From Streptococcus infantis SPAR10 (GTDB taxonomy: Bacteria; Bacillota; Bacilli; Lactobacillales; Streptococcaceae), in the NCBI RefSeq assembly GCF_000279535.1, contig NZ_ALCH01000004.1, positions 193,501-257,500 of the forward strand: a stretch of 64,000 nucleotides of DNA. The letters run 5' to 3'. Of this stretch, positions 36,194 to 45,859 are shown piece by piece (positions within the stretch are counted from its first letter, which is position 1; the number at the start of each line of letters is the position of its first letter). Both the position numbers and the translations under genes were made by a program. The notes beneath the pieces were generated by a model. That model did no database searches. It saw only the letters and a list, made by a program, of their open reading frames with translations, and was not told the DNA's origin.

Positions 36194-37519
36194 ATGGCTA
36201 AAAAAGGTGCTTTAACAGGATTACTCCTGTTTGGAATATTTTTTGGTGCGGGTAATTTGATTTTCCCCCCTACCCTAGGTGCTCAATCTGGGGAACGCTT
36301 TCTCCCTGCCATTGCAGGATTTGTACTTTCGGGTGTCGGACTTGCGGTCTTGACCTTGATCATCGGGACCTTAAATCCTAAGGGATATATCTATGAGATT
36401 TCTACAAAGATTTCCCCTTGGTTTGCAACGATTTATCTAGCAGTTTTGTACTTGTCGATTGGTCCATTTTTTGCCATTCCACGTACTGCAACAACTTCTT
36501 ATGCAGTAGGGATTAGTCCCCTCTTGGCAGATGCTGACAAAGGTCTAGGCTTGATTGTCTTTACCCTTATCTACTTTGTAGCAGCATACTTAATCGCGCT
36601 TAATCCTTCAAAGATTTTGGATCGTATCGGTCGGGTTTTGACACCAGTTTTTGCCCTCTTAATTATCATCTTGGTAATTCTTGGAGCCTTTAAATATGGT
36701 GGGAATGCTCCACAAGTAGCTACAGCAGCTTATCAAGCTTCAGCATTTGGAGCAGGATTCCTTGAAGGATATAATACTCTAGATGCTCTCGCATCTGTTG
36801 CCTTTAGTGTAATCGCGGTTGAAACCTTGAAACAACTTGGATTTTCGAGTAAAAAAGAGTACATCTCAACCATTTGGGTAGTCGGAATTGTCGTAGCACT
36901 TGGCTTTAGTGCCCTATACATTGGCCTAGGTTTCCTTGGAAATCACTTCCCAATGACAGAAGAAGCGATGAAGGGTGGAACTCCAGGGGTTTATATCTTG
37001 TCACAAGCGACCCAAGAAATCTTTGGTTCAACAGCTCAATTATTCCTAGCAGCCATGGTAACAGTAACTTGCTTCACAACGACTGTAGGTTTGATTGTTT
37101 CAACTGCGGAGTTCTTTAACGGACGTTTCCCACAACTCAGCTATAAGGTTTATGCGACTGTCTTTACCTTGATTGGTTTTGCAATTGCCAACCTTGGTCT
37201 TGATGCAATCATCAAATATTCTATCCCTGTCCTAGTTATCTTGTATCCAATTACCATTGTGATTGTTATGATTGTGATTGTGAACAAGTTTGTACCACTT
37301 TCAAAACCAGGCATGCAATTGACGATGGGTCTTGTTACAGCTATTGCCGTAGCTAGTGTCTTAGGAAGTTCATTTGAAGTGACCTTCCTTGCAAACATTG
37401 TGAATGCTCTACCATTTGCTAAGGCTTCCTTACCATGGTTAGTACCAGCGATTATTGGGATTTTACTTTCCCTTGTTCTTCCAAATAAGCAAAAGAGTGA
37501 AGCTTTTGAGATGGAATAA
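36194..37519 (+). CDS. brnQ: Branched-chain amino acid transporter BrnQ
   Basis: A 441-residue sodium-coupled carrier for leucine, isoleucine and valine with about 12 transmembrane helices. Family segments are LTGLLLFGIFFGAGNLIFPP near the N-terminus, PFFAIPRTATTSYAVGISP, and LEGYNTLDALASVAFSVI. An extended -10 (TGtTATACT, 36152-36160) and AAGGAG precede the ATG. It ends at a bidirectional terminator facing the DUF1307 gene. Confidence 0.95.
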   Translation: MAKKGALTGLLLFGIFFGAGNLIFPPTLGAQSGERFLPAIAGFVLSGVGLAVLTLIIGTLNPKGYIYEISTKISPWFATIYLAVLYLSIGPFFAIPRTATTSYAVGISPLLADADKGLGLIVFTLIYFVAAYLIALNPSKILDRIGRVLTPVFALLIIILVILGAFKYGGNAPQVATAAYQASAFGAGFLEGYNTLDALASVAFSVIAVETLKQLGFSSKKEYISTIWVVGIVVALGFSALYIGLGFLGNHFPMTEEAMKGGTPGVYILSQATQEIFGSTAQLFLAAMVTVTCFTTTVGLIVSTAEFFNGRFPQLSYKVYATVFTLIGFAIANLGLDAIIKYSIPVLVILYPITIVIVMIVIVNKFVPLSKPGMQLTMGLVTAIAVASVLGSSFEVTFLANIVNALPFAKASLPWLVPAIIGILLSLVLPNKQKSEAFEME

Positions 37520-37547
37520 AAAAACTTGGCGTTGGCCAAGTTTTTTT
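37519..37547. terminator. Bidirectional terminator between brnQ and the DUF1307 gene
   Basis: AAAAACTTGGC-gttg-GCCAAGTTTTT, a perfect stem with A and T tracts on both sides. Confidence 0.85.
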
Positions 37548-37556
37548 CTATTACTC

Positions 37557-38093
37557 TTAGTTCGTTTTTTCCTTATAACCAAGGTCTGTTAACATTTTCT
37601 TAGAGGCTTTAAAGCTAACGTTTTTCCCAACACCTGAGTATTCTTCTGGTAAAGCTTTTCTAAGTTCGTCAATGCTTGCAACTGAAAGGTCAATCTCAAG
37701 ATCTTGTACGACTTTACCATCTTTAATCTCGACAGATAAAGTTACCCCCTTGAGGCCCTTATATCCTTTGTAGGTTTCTTCGACAAGATTTTTTAAATCA
37801 TCTGCAGTATTGTTTAGGACTTCGGGGTCAGCGACATTGTGAGCAGTTTGTTTCACAACGTTATCACCGTCAACTGTATAGGTCAATGTTGACTGGACAC
37901 CAGGCTGAGAATCGTTTACAAAAGTTACAGTTTTTAGCTCTGATTTCTTTTCACTTGTTTCAGCCTCAGTGGTTTTTACCTCAGTTGACTCTACTTTTGA
38001 AGAGTTAGAAGTTGTTGATGACTGTTTTGAACATCCCAACAAGAATGCCAGCGGTAGAGTTAAGAAAAGCGTCATTTTGAAAAATTTATTCAT
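37557..38093 (-). CDS. DUF1307 (YehR-like) lipoprotein
   Basis: A 178-residue surface lipoprotein. The start at 38093 gives the signal peptide MNKFFKMTLFLTLPLAFLLG with the lipobox LLGCSKQ; the longer frame has no ribosome site. A Ser/Thr-rich linker (about 22-50) leads to the DUF1307 domain (TVTFVNDSQPGVQSTLTYTVDG and GLKGVTLSVEIKDGKVVQDL). The family is common in Firmicutes and its role is unknown. Confidence 0.85.
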   Translation of the reverse strand: MNKFFKMTLFLTLPLAFLLGCSKQSSTTSNSSKVESTEVKTTEAETSEKKSELKTVTFVNDSQPGVQSTLTYTVDGDNVVKQTAHNVADPEVLNNTADDLKNLVEETYKGYKGLKGVTLSVEIKDGKVVQDLEIDLSVASIDELRKALPEEYSGVGKNVSFKASKKMLTDLGYKEKTN

Positions 38094-38225
38094 ATTTTTT
38101 CCTTTCTTCCTAAGAACTGCTCTTATTATACCATAAAATACTTTTGTATTCAAATTATCCTAGTTTTCTATTTTCACACATACTAAGATGTAAAAAATGA
38201 TATAATGGTAGCAAGAGGTGAAGAA

Positions 38226-39263
38226 ATGAATCAAACTGTAGAATATATCAAAGAACTAACTGCTATCGCATCACCAACTGGTTTCACACGTGAGATTACG
38301 AATTATTTGGTTGAGACTCTTGAAAAACTAGGTTATCAACCAATCCGTACTGCCAAAGGTGGTGTCAACGTTACTGTCAAAGGAAAAAATGACGAGCAAC
38401 AGCGCTATGTGACTGCCCATGTGGATACTTTGGGAGCTATCGTTCGTACTGTTAAAGTAGACGGTCGTCTCAAAATGGATCGTATCGGTGGTTATCCTTG
38501 GAACATGATTGAAGGCGAAAACTGTACAGTTCATGTGGCTAGTACAGGTAAGACTATTTCAGGTACCATTTTGATCCACCAGACTTCTTGTCATGTATAC
38601 AAGGACGCTGGCACTGCTGAACGCACGCAGGACAATATGGAAGTACGTTTGGATGAAAAAGTGACCAATGAAAAAGAAACACGCGCACTTGGTATTGAGG
38701 TTGGTGACTTTATCAGCTTTGACCCACGAACTGTCGTAACTGAGACAGGCTTTATCAAATCGCGTCATTTGGATGATAAGGTCAGTGCAGCTATCCTTCT
38801 AAATCTCCTTAAAGTCTATAAGGAAGAAGGGATTGAACTTCCTGTCACTACGCATTTTGCCTTCTCAGTCTTTGAAGAAGTGGGGCATGGTGCTAACTCA
38901 AGTATCCCAAGTCAAGTTGTTGAATATCTAGCAGTAGATATGGGAGCAATGGGAGATGACCAGCAGACGGATGAGTACACAGTGTCTATCTGTGTCAAAG
39001 ATGCTTCAGGCCCTTATCACTATGAATTCCGTCAACATCTGGTTGCCCTAGCAAAAGACCAAGACATTCCATTTAAACTCGACATCTATCCATTTTATGG
39101 TTCAGATGCTTCTGCAGCTATGTCAGCTGGAGCAGAAGTCAAACACGCCCTTCTCGGAGCTGGTATTGAATCTAGTCACTCTTATGAGCGTACTCATATC
39201 GATTCTGTAGTTGCTACTGAGCGTATGGTGGATGCTTATCTCAAGAGTGGATTGGTAGACTAA
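38226..39263 (+). CDS. M42-family metallo-aminopeptidase
   Basis: A cytosolic zinc or cobalt aminopeptidase of the M42 family (glutamyl aminopeptidase/FrvX group), 345 residues from the ATG at 38226, which has GAGGTGAAG upstream. Metal and catalytic residues: AHVDTLGAIV (first His and Asp), RHLDDKVSAA (bridging Asp), FEEVGHGANSS (base Glu and ligand), AVDMGAMGDD, and the last His in SSHSYERTHIDS. An extended -10 (TGaTATAAT, 38198-38206) lies just upstream. The HIT-family gene begins two bases after its stop. Confidence 0.9.
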   Translation: MNQTVEYIKELTAIASPTGFTREITNYLVETLEKLGYQPIRTAKGGVNVTVKGKNDEQQRYVTAHVDTLGAIVRTVKVDGRLKMDRIGGYPWNMIEGENCTVHVASTGKTISGTILIHQTSCHVYKDAGTAERTQDNMEVRLDEKVTNEKETRALGIEVGDFISFDPRTVVTETGFIKSRHLDDKVSAAILLNLLKVYKEEGIELPVTTHFAFSVFEEVGHGANSSIPSQVVEYLAVDMGAMGDDQQTDEYTVSICVKDASGPYHYEFRQHLVALAKDQDIPFKLDIYPFYGSDASAAMSAGAEVKHALLGAGIESSHSYERTHIDSVVATERMVDAYLKSGLVD

Positions 39264-39264
39264 G

Positions 39265-39726
39265 ATGTGCTTGATTTGCCAACGAATTGAATTGATTAAG
39301 GCAGGGGAAAATCCCTACTTTGTAAAAGAACTGGAAACAGGCTATGTTGTCATCGGAGACCACCAGTATTTTGAAGGCTATACTTTATTCCTGGCAAAAG
39401 AACATGTGACAGAATTACATCATCTGCATCCAACTGTCAAATTCCGCTTTTTAGAGGAAATGAGCTTAGTTCAGGAAGCTGTCTCTAAGGCCTTTTTTGC
39501 TGAAAAGATGAATGTAGAGTTGTTGGGAAATGGAGATGCCCATGTCCACTGGCATATTTTTCCGAGACGAGAGGGTGATATGAAGGGACATGGTCTTAAT
39601 GGTCGTGGTCCAGTTTGGTGGGTCCCATGGGAAGAAATGGTTGCTGAGGAATATCACGTTAAAGATCGGAGACTGGAAAACTTGATTGCGACATTATCAG
39701 AAACTTTAAACCAGATAGTAAAATGA
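39265..39726 (+). CDS. HIT-family hydrolase
   Basis: A 153-residue histidine-triad protein. The triad HVHWHIFPRREGD is complete, and the N-terminal CLICQRI resembles the Cys pair of HIT hydrolases. Members split dinucleoside polyphosphates or nucleotide phosphoramidates. It is packed between the M42 peptidase and ldcB genes, and its end overlaps an upstream in-frame ATG of the ldcB frame. Confidence 0.87.
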   Translation: MCLICQRIELIKAGENPYFVKELETGYVVIGDHQYFEGYTLFLAKEHVTELHHLHPTVKFRFLEEMSLVQEAVSKAFFAEKMNVELLGNGDAHVHWHIFPRREGDMKGHGLNGRGPVWWVPWEEMVAEEYHVKDRRLENLIATLSETLNQIVK

Positions 39727-39737
39727 AAGGATTAAAG

Positions 39738-40454
39738 ATGAAGAAAAGATATCTTGTATTATCAGGATTATTAGCCTTGACATTAGCGGCTTGCTCACAA
39801 GAAAAGCCAGCAACTTCAGAAACTCAGACTTCAACGGAAGAAAAAACTGTCCAAGAAGGAACTGCGGGAAGTAAGTCTCAGGCAGCTAGTCAAAAGAAAG
39901 CAGAAGTAGTAGACAAAGGAGATCACTACAGCATTCAAGGCAAGTACGATGAGATTGTTGTCGCTAATAAGCATTATCCTATGTCAAAAGACTATAATCC
40001 AGGGGAAAATCCTACCGCTAAAGCAGAACTGTTGAAACTCATTGCAGCTATGCAACAAGCAGGATTCCCGATTAGCGACAACTATAGTGGTTTTAGAAGT
40101 TATGAAACTCAAACTCAGCTTTATCAAAACTATGTAGATAAAGATGGCAAGGCTGAGGCTGACCGTTATTCTGCAAGACCTGGTTACAGTGAACACCAAA
40201 CTGGCCTTGCCTTTGACCTAATAGGAACAAATGGAGATTTAGTGACAGAAGAAAAGGCTGCTCAATGGCTTTTAGACCACGCCGCAGACTATGGCTTTGT
40301 CGTTCGTTACCTTAAAGGTAAGGAAAAAGAAACGGGTTATATGGCTGAAGAATGGCACCTTCGCTATGTTGGCAAAGAAGCCAAAGAAATCGCTGCAAGT
40401 GGCCTCAGTCTGGAAGAGTATTATGGCTTTGAAGGTGGAGACTATGTTGATTAG
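39738..40454 (+). CDS. ldcB: LD-carboxypeptidase LdcB/DacB lipoprotein
   Basis: A peptidoglycan-trimming enzyme that removes the terminal D-Ala from tetrapeptide stems. From the ATG at 39738 (GAAAGG upstream) it is 238 residues, the same length as pneumococcal DacB. It starts with a lipoprotein signal (LALTLAACSQ, Cys21), then a Ser/Thr/Glu-rich linker, then the VanY-type domain with the zinc motif SEHQTGLAFDL (His and Asp) and EEWHLRYVG (Glu and last His). It acts on the outer face of the membrane in cell-shape control. Confidence 0.92.
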   Translation: MKKRYLVLSGLLALTLAACSQEKPATSETQTSTEEKTVQEGTAGSKSQAASQKKAEVVDKGDHYSIQGKYDEIVVANKHYPMSKDYNPGENPTAKAELLKLIAAMQQAGFPISDNYSGFRSYETQTQLYQNYVDKDGKAEADRYSARPGYSEHQTGLAFDLIGTNGDLVTEEKAAQWLLDHAADYGFVVRYLKGKEKETGYMAEEWHLRYVGKEAKEIAASGLSLEEYYGFEGGDYVD

Positions 40455-40466
40455 TCGCAAAACACC

Positions 40467-40495
40467 TTGCAAGAATGCTTGAAATTTGATAAAAT
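40467..40495 (+). promoter_or_regulatory. Promoter of the pheS-pheT unit
   Basis: TTGCAA (40467-40472), a 17-bp spacer and TAAAAT (40490-40495) with a TGa extension. Confidence 0.72.
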
Positions 40496-40501
40496 GAATA
40501 A

Positions 40502-40700
40502 TAATTAAATAGGAATCTGCAAGACTAGTATCTCAGGGGAAGTATATCAGGGAGGAGAGCCGTGACTGAAAGTTCTCTATATGAAAGCTGGGTGAATTCA
40601 CTTGCCTATGGATTCAGAAATAAAGGTCTGGCTTGTCAGATAAAAACGGATGGTACCGCGTGTCAACGCTCCGAGTGGAGTTTTTGACATGTGGTTTTCT
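40502..40700 (+). promoter_or_regulatory. T-box leader of phenylalanyl-tRNA synthetase
   Basis: The leader carries the T-box proper (GGATGGTACCGCG, 40648-40660) that pairs with uncharged tRNA acceptor ends, followed by a terminator-like stem GCTCC-gagt-GGAG with TTTTT (to about 40686). A likely specifier codon TTC (Phe) lies at 40597-40599 in GGTGAATTCACTTG. It would raise pheS-pheT expression when uncharged tRNA-Phe accumulates. Confidence 0.88.
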
Positions 40701-40731
40701 TTTTATCTTACGAGTGACTGATGGAGGAATT

Positions 40732-41778
40732 ATGTCAACTATTGAAGAACAATTAAAAGCGCTTCGTGAAGAAACGCTAGCTAGCTTGAAGCAGATTTCT
40801 GCTGAAAATAAAAAAGAGCTGCAAGAATTGCGCGTCTCTGTCCTTGGTAAAAAAGGTTCCCTTACTGAAATCCTGAAAGGGATGAAAGATGTTTCTGCAG
40901 AAATGCGTCCTGTTATCGGGAAACACGTCAATGAAGCTCGTGATGTTTTGACAGCTGCATTTGAAGAATCAGCTAAGCTCTTGGAAGAAAAGAAAGTGGA
41001 AGCTCAACTAGCAAGTGAGAGCATTGATGTTACACTTCCAGGTCGTCCAGTTGCGACTGGTCACCGTCACGTCCTCACACAAACTAGTGAAGAAATAGAA
41101 GATATCTTCATCGGGATGGGTTACCAAGTAGTGGATGGTTTTGAAGTAGAACAAGACTACTACAACTTTGAACGTATGAACCTTCCAAAGGATCACCCAG
41201 CTCGTGATATGCAGGACACTTTCTATATCACAGAAGAAATCTTGCTTCGTACTCACACGTCTCCAGTTCAGGCGCGTGCTATGGATGCCCATGATTTTTC
41301 AAAAGGTCCTTTGAAGATGATCTCACCAGGACGTGTATTCCGTCGTGATACGGATGATGCAACCCACAGTCACCAGTTCCACCAGATCGAAGGTTTGGTT
41401 GTTGGGAAAAACATCTCAATGGCGGATCTTCAAGGAACCCTTCAGTTGATTGTGCAAAAGATGTTTGGTGAAGAGCGCCAAATCCGTTTGCGTCCATCTT
41501 ACTTCCCGTTCACAGAGCCATCTGTTGAGGTGGATGTTTCATGCTTCAAGTGTGGAGGAGCCGGCTGTAACGTATGTAAGAAAACTGGTTGGATTGAGAT
41601 TATGGGTGCCGGTATGGTTCACCCACGTGTCCTTGAGATGAGTGGTATCGATGCGACTGTTTACTCTGGCTTTGCCTTTGGTCTTGGTCAAGAGCGTGTA
41701 GCTATGCTTCGCTACGGAATCAACGATATCCGTGGATTCTACCAAGGGGATATCCGCTTCTCAGAACAGTTTAAATAA
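40732..41778 (+). CDS. pheS: Phenylalanyl-tRNA synthetase alpha subunit
   Basis: It charges tRNA-Phe as part of the alpha2-beta2 enzyme. The start at 40732 (TGGAGGAATT upstream) gives 348 residues; the longer open frame from 40633 runs through the T-box leader and is not real. It has an N-terminal coiled coil (about 1-90) and a class II catalytic core with [21 protein letters not shown] (motif 2 region), [10 protein letters not shown], and [18 protein letters not shown] (motif 3). It overlaps the next gene by one base at the stop/start. Confidence 0.96.
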   Translation: MSTIEEQLKALREETLASLKQISAENKKELQELRVSVLGKKGSLTEILKGMKDVSAEMRPVIGKHVNEARDVLTAAFEESAKLLEEKKVEAQLASESIDVTLPGRPVATGHRHVLTQTSEEIEDIFIGMGYQVVDGFEVEQDYYNFERMNLPKDHPARDMQDTFYITEEILLRTHTSPVQARAMDAHDFSKGPLKMISPGRVFRRDTDDATHSHQFHQIEGLVVGKNISMADLQGTLQLIVQKMFGEERQIRLRPSYFPFTEPSVEVDVSCFKCGGAGCNVCKKTGWIEIMGAGMVHPRVLEMSGIDATVYSGFAFGLGQERVAMLRYGINDIRGFYQGDIRFSEQFK

Positions 41779-42287
41779 TGATTAGAAAAGTGGAAATAGC
41801 AGATGTTGAGGTGTTGGTAAAAATTGCCAAACAAACCTTTCGTGAAACATTTGCTCATGATAATACGGAAGAGCAGTTACAGGAATACTTTGAAGAGGCT
41901 TATAATCTGAGAGTTTTGTCAACTGAGTTGGAAAATCCTGAATCCGAAACCTATTTCATTATGCATGAAGAGGAGATAGCTGGTTTTCTCAAAGTCAACT
42001 GGGGAAATGCTCAAACCGAGAGAGAATTAGAGAACGCTTTTGAAATTCAGCGCCTCTACGTGCTACAAACATATCAAGGATTTGGACTTGGTAAGCAACT
42101 ATTTGAATTCGCTCTGGAAAACGCCGAAAAAAATGGTTTTTCCTGGGCTTGGCTAGGTGTTTGGGAGCATAATACAAAAGCTCAAGCATTTTATAATCGA
42201 TATGGTTTTGAAAAATTTAGCCAACATAATTTTATGGTTGGGCAAAAGGTAGATACGGATTGGTTACTGAAAAAGAAATTAAGGTAA
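41778..42287 (+). CDS. GNAT-family N-acetyltransferase
   Basis: A 169-residue acetyltransferase lying between pheS and pheT, with its start overlapping the pheS stop (TAATG). The acetyl-CoA loop is LQTYQGFGLGKQLFEFAL (Q-x-x-G-x-G/A pattern), and WLGVWEHNTKAQAFYNRYGF is the usual C-terminal segment. It belongs to the SpeG/PaiA-like group, so a polyamine substrate is possible, but this is not shown by the sequence. It is translated with the Phe synthetase operon. Confidence 0.88.
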   Translation: MIRKVEIADVEVLVKIAKQTFRETFAHDNTEEQLQEYFEEAYNLRVLSTELENPESETYFIMHEEEIAGFLKVNWGNAQTERELENAFEIQRLYVLQTYQGFGLGKQLFEFALENAEKNGFSWAWLGVWEHNTKAQAFYNRYGFEKFSQHNFMVGQKVDTDWLLKKKLR

Positions 42288-42363
42288 GAAGATGATTCTT
42301 CTAATGAAATGATAGGAAAGGAAAAAAACTAGAGTGACAACTGTCATTCTGGAGAATTAAATT

Positions 42364-44769
42364 ATGCTTGTATCTTATAAATGGTTAAAAGAATTGGTGG
42401 ACATTGATGTACCATCACAAGAGTTGGCTGAAAAAATGTCAACTACAGGGATCGAGGTAGAAGGTGTGGAATCACCTGCTGCTGGTCTCTCAAAAATTGT
42501 CGTCGGTGAGGTCTTGTCTTGCGAAGATGTGCCAGAAACACACTTGCATGTTTGCCAAGTCAATGTGGGTGAAGAAGAAGCCCGTCAAATTGTCTGTGGT
42601 GCACCAAATGTGCGCGCAGGCATCAAGGTAATGGTGGCTCTTCCGGGAGCTCGCATTGCGGACAACTACAAGATTAAAAAAGGGAAAATCCGTGGTTTGG
42701 AATCTCTCGGAATGATCTGTTCACTTGGTGAATTAGGCATTTCTGACTCCGTTGTACCAAAGGAATTTGCAGATGGAATCCAAATCTTGCCAGATGATGC
42801 AGTTCCAGGTGAGGAAGTTTTCTCCTATCTAGACTTGGATGATGAAATCATCGAACTTTCCATCACTCCAAACCGTGCAGATGCCCTCTCTATGCGTGGC
42901 GTGGCGCACGAAGTAGCAGCTATCTATGACAAGTCAGTCAATTTTAAAGAATTTACTTTAACAGAAACAGACCAAGTTGCAGCGGATGCTCTTTCTGTCA
43001 GCATTGATACGGACAAGGCTCCTTACTATGCAGCTCGTATCTTGGACAATGTGACTATCGCACCAAGTCCACAATGGTTGCAAAACCTCCTCATGAACGA
43101 AGGTATCCGTCCGATTAACAATGTCGTCGACGTGACCAACTATATCCTGCTTTACTTTGGTCAGCCTATGCATGCCTTTGACTTGGATACCTTTGAAGGA
43201 AATGACATCCGTGTGCGTGAAGCACGTGCTGGTGAGAAATTAGTGACCTTGGATGGGGAAGAGCGTGAGTTGGAAACAACTGACTTAGTCATTACTGTTG
43301 CTGACAAACCAGTAGCCCTTGCAGGTGTCATGGGTGGAGAGGCTACAGAAATCTCTGAAAACTCTACTCGTGTCGTCCTTGAAGCTGCTGTCTTCAATGG
43401 CAAATCTATCCGTAAGACAAGTGGTCGTCTAAACCTTCGTTCTGAATCATCTTCTCGCTTTGAAAAAGGCATCAATGTGGCAACCGTTAATGAAGCCCTT
43501 GATGCAGCAGCAAGTATGATTGCTGAATTGGCTGGTGCGACAGTGCGTAAGGGCATTGTTTCAGCAGGACAGTTGGACACTTCAGATGTAGAAGTTTCTT
43601 CAACCCTTGCAGACGTGAACCGTGTCCTTGGTACAGACCTTTCCTACGCAGATGTAGAAGATGTCTTCCGTCGTCTTGGCTTTGGTCTTTCAGGAAATGC
43701 GGAAGCCTTTACTGTTAGCGTTCCTCGTCGCCGTTGGGATATCACTATCGAAGCGGACCTCTTTGAAGAAATCGCTCGGATTTATGGTTACGACCGCTTG
43801 CCAACCAGTCTTCCAAAAGATGATGGGACAGCCGGTGAATTAACAGCGACACAAAAATTGCGCCGTCAAGTTCGTACCATTGCAGAAGGTGCTGGATTGA
43901 CAGAAATCATCACCTACGCTCTGACAACTCCTGAAAAAGCAGTCGAGTTTACGATTCAGCCAAGTCATTTGACAGAATTGATGTGGCCAATGACTGTGGA
44001 CCGTTCGGTCCTCCGTCAAAATATGGTTTCAGGTATTTTGGATACCGTAGCTTACAACGTAGCGCGTAAGAACAAAGACTTGGCTCTTTACGAGATTGGA
44101 AAAGTCTTCGAGCAAACGGGTAATCCAAAAGAAGACTTGCCAAATGAAATCAACAGCTTTGCTTTTGCATTGACAGGTTTAGTCGCTGAAAAAGACTTCC
44201 AAACTGCAGCCGTTCCGGTTGATTTCTTCTATGCTAAGGGAATCCTAGAAGCCCTCTTTGCTCGCTTGGGTCTTGAAGCGACCTATACAGCAACGCAAGA
44301 GATCAAGAGTCTTCACCCAGGACGTACAGCCTTGATCTCACTCGGTGATCAAGTAGTCGGTTTCCTCGGTCAAGTGCACCCTGTGACAGCTAAGGCTTAC
44401 GATATTCCAGAAACTTATGTAGCGGAGCTCAACCTTTCAGCTATTGAGGCAGCTCTTCAACCAGCAGCAGCCTTTGTGGAAATTACTAAATTCCCAGCAG
44501 TCAGCCGTGATATTGCCCTTCTCCTCAAGGCAGAAGTGACTCACCAAGAGGTGGTTGATGCTATTCAAGCCGCTGGCGTGAAACGTTTGACAGACATTAA
44601 ACTGTTTGACGTCTTCTCAGGTGAAAAACTAGGACTTGGTATGAAGTCAATGGCTTATAGCTTGACCTTCCAAAATCCAGAAGATAGCTTGACAGACGAA
44701 GAAGTCGCACGCTATATGGAAAAAATCCAAGCATCACTCGAAGAAAAAGTGAATGCAGAAGTGCGTTAA
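42364..44769 (+). CDS. pheT: Phenylalanyl-tRNA synthetase beta subunit
   Basis: The 801-residue beta subunit has an N-terminal tRNA-binding (EMAP-like) domain (about 40-155), the B3/B4 editing domain (about 210-400, with [20 protein letters not shown]), the B5 domain (about 410-475), the catalytic-like core, and the C-terminal FDX-ACB anticodon-binding domain ([16 protein letters not shown] to the end). It hydrolyses mischarged Tyr-tRNA-Phe. It follows the GNAT gene by 76 bases and ends at a terminator. Confidence 0.96.
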   Translation: MLVSYKWLKELVDIDVPSQELAEKMSTTGIEVEGVESPAAGLSKIVVGEVLSCEDVPETHLHVCQVNVGEEEARQIVCGAPNVRAGIKVMVALPGARIADNYKIKKGKIRGLESLGMICSLGELGISDSVVPKEFADGIQILPDDAVPGEEVFSYLDLDDEIIELSITPNRADALSMRGVAHEVAAIYDKSVNFKEFTLTETDQVAADALSVSIDTDKAPYYAARILDNVTIAPSPQWLQNLLMNEGIRPINNVVDVTNYILLYFGQPMHAFDLDTFEGNDIRVREARAGEKLVTLDGEERELETTDLVITVADKPVALAGVMGGEATEISENSTRVVLEAAVFNGKSIRKTSGRLNLRSESSSRFEKGINVATVNEALDAAASMIAELAGATVRKGIVSAGQLDTSDVEVSSTLADVNRVLGTDLSYADVEDVFRRLGFGLSGNAEAFTVSVPRRRWDITIEADLFEEIARIYGYDRLPTSLPKDDGTAGELTATQKLRRQVRTIAEGAGLTEIITYALTTPEKAVEFTIQPSHLTELMWPMTVDRSVLRQNMVSGILDTVAYNVARKNKDLALYEIGKVFEQTGNPKEDLPNEINSFAFALTGLVAEKDFQTAAVPVDFFYAKGILEALFARLGLEATYTATQEIKSLHPGRTALISLGDQVVGFLGQVHPVTAKAYDIPETYVAELNLSAIEAALQPAAAFVEITKFPAVSRDIALLLKAEVTHQEVVDAIQAAGVKRLTDIKLFDVFSGEKLGLGMKSMAYSLTFQNPEDSLTDEEVARYMEKIQASLEEKVNAEVR

Positions 44770-44775
44770 CAGTCT

Positions 44776-44804
44776 AAAATCCATCCTGAGGGATGGATTT
44801 TTTT
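44776..44804 (+). terminator. Terminator after pheT
   Basis: AAAATCCATCC-tgag-GGATGGATTTT followed by TTT. Confidence 0.87.
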
Positions 44805-44910
44805 GTCTTTGTAAATGCCGAATATTGGAAAGAAAAATGAAGTTGAATCTTATTCGTCTTGATATAAAAAATGCCTAGTAAATTCTACTAATAAAAATGT
44901 ACATAAATCC

Positions 44911-44938
44911 TTGTAATGACTAAAAAAAGGAGTATAAT
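44911..44938 (+). promoter_or_regulatory. Promoter of the ABC exporter genes
   Basis: TTGTAA (44911-44916), a 16-bp spacer and TATAAT (44933-44938), before an AGGAGGTGG ribosome site. Confidence 0.65.
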
Positions 44939-44965
44939 GAGGGTAAGATTAGTAGGAGGTGGATT

Positions 44966-45859
44966 ATGTTAGAAGTCCGCAATCTTGAAAAAAGTTTTGG
45001 TCCCAAGCAAGTCTTGTTTGGCGTTGACTTTCAAGCTCAGCCTGGAAGAATTTTAGGTCTAGTTGGGAAAAATGGAGCTGGGAAAACAACCATTTTTCAC
45101 AGTATTTTGAAATTTTTGGATTATCAAGGAAAAATTAAGTTTGATGGTCAAGAAATTCGTCAGGAAACCTATGCTCGGATTGGCTATCTACCCGAAGAAC
45201 GTAGTCTCATGCCTAAGTTGACAGTCCTAGAGCAGGTTCGTTACCTAGCCATGTTAAAAGGCATGGATGCCAAAGAAGTCAAAGAAAAACTCCCTCAATG
45301 GATGGAGAAGCTGGAAGTAAAGGGAAAATTGACAGACAAGATTAAGAGTCTCTCAAAAGGGAATCAACAGAAGATTCAGCTGATCATTACTTTAATGCAT
45401 GAACCAGATCTGATCATTCTAGATGAACCTTTTAGTGGCCTAGATCCAGTCAATACTGAATTGCTCAAGCAGGTTATCCTCAAAGAAAAAGAACGTGGTG
45501 CAACCATTATCTTTTCAGACCACGTCATGACCAATGTCGAAGAGCTATGTGATGATATCCTGATGATTCGTGATGGGCGTGTCGTCTTGCATGGACCAGT
45601 CCAAGATGTTCGCAATCAATACGGCAAAACGCGACTCTTTGTTGCAAGTGAAAATTGTCAGGAAGACTTGGAAAAACTCCCGCATGTCATTCATGCTAGC
45701 TTGACCAAGCAGGGGATTTGGAAGCTCATCCTAGATGATGAAAATGCAGGACAGGAGCTTTTTGCTATCTTGACTAAAGGACACTATATCGCGACCTTTG
45801 ACCAGCAAGCTCCGACAATTGATGAAATCTTTAAACTAGAATCAGGGGTGGAAGTATGA
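44966..45859 (+). CDS. ABC transporter ATP-binding protein (NatA/YhaQ-like)
   Basis: A 297-residue ABC ATPase with Walker A GLVGKNGAGKTTIFHS, the signature LSKGNQQKIQLIITLMHEPD, Walker B LIILDEPFSGLDPVN and the switch His in IIFSDHVMTNVEEL. The C-terminal extension is typical of ABC-2 exporters of the NatAB/YhaQP type. It works with the permease encoded next (4-base overlap). The substrate is unknown; relatives export sodium or small molecules. Confidence 0.92.
   Translation: MLEVRNLEKSFGPKQVLFGVDFQAQPGRILGLVGKNGAGKTTIFHSILKFLDYQGKIKFDGQEIRQETYARIGYLPEERSLMPKLTVLEQVRYLAMLKGMDAKEVKEKLPQWMEKLEVKGKLTDKIKSLSKGNQQKIQLIITLMHEPDLIILDEPFSGLDPVNTELLKQVILKEKERGATIIFSDHVMTNVEELCDDILMIRDGRVVLHGPVQDVRNQYGKTRLFVASENCQEDLEKLPHVIHASLTKQGIWKLILDDENAGQELFAILTKGHYIATFDQQAPTIDEIFKLESGVEV

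Noticed and set aside
40633..40731. N-terminal extension of pheS
   Set aside because: It runs through the T-box and its terminator; the true start at 40732 has a strong ribosome site.
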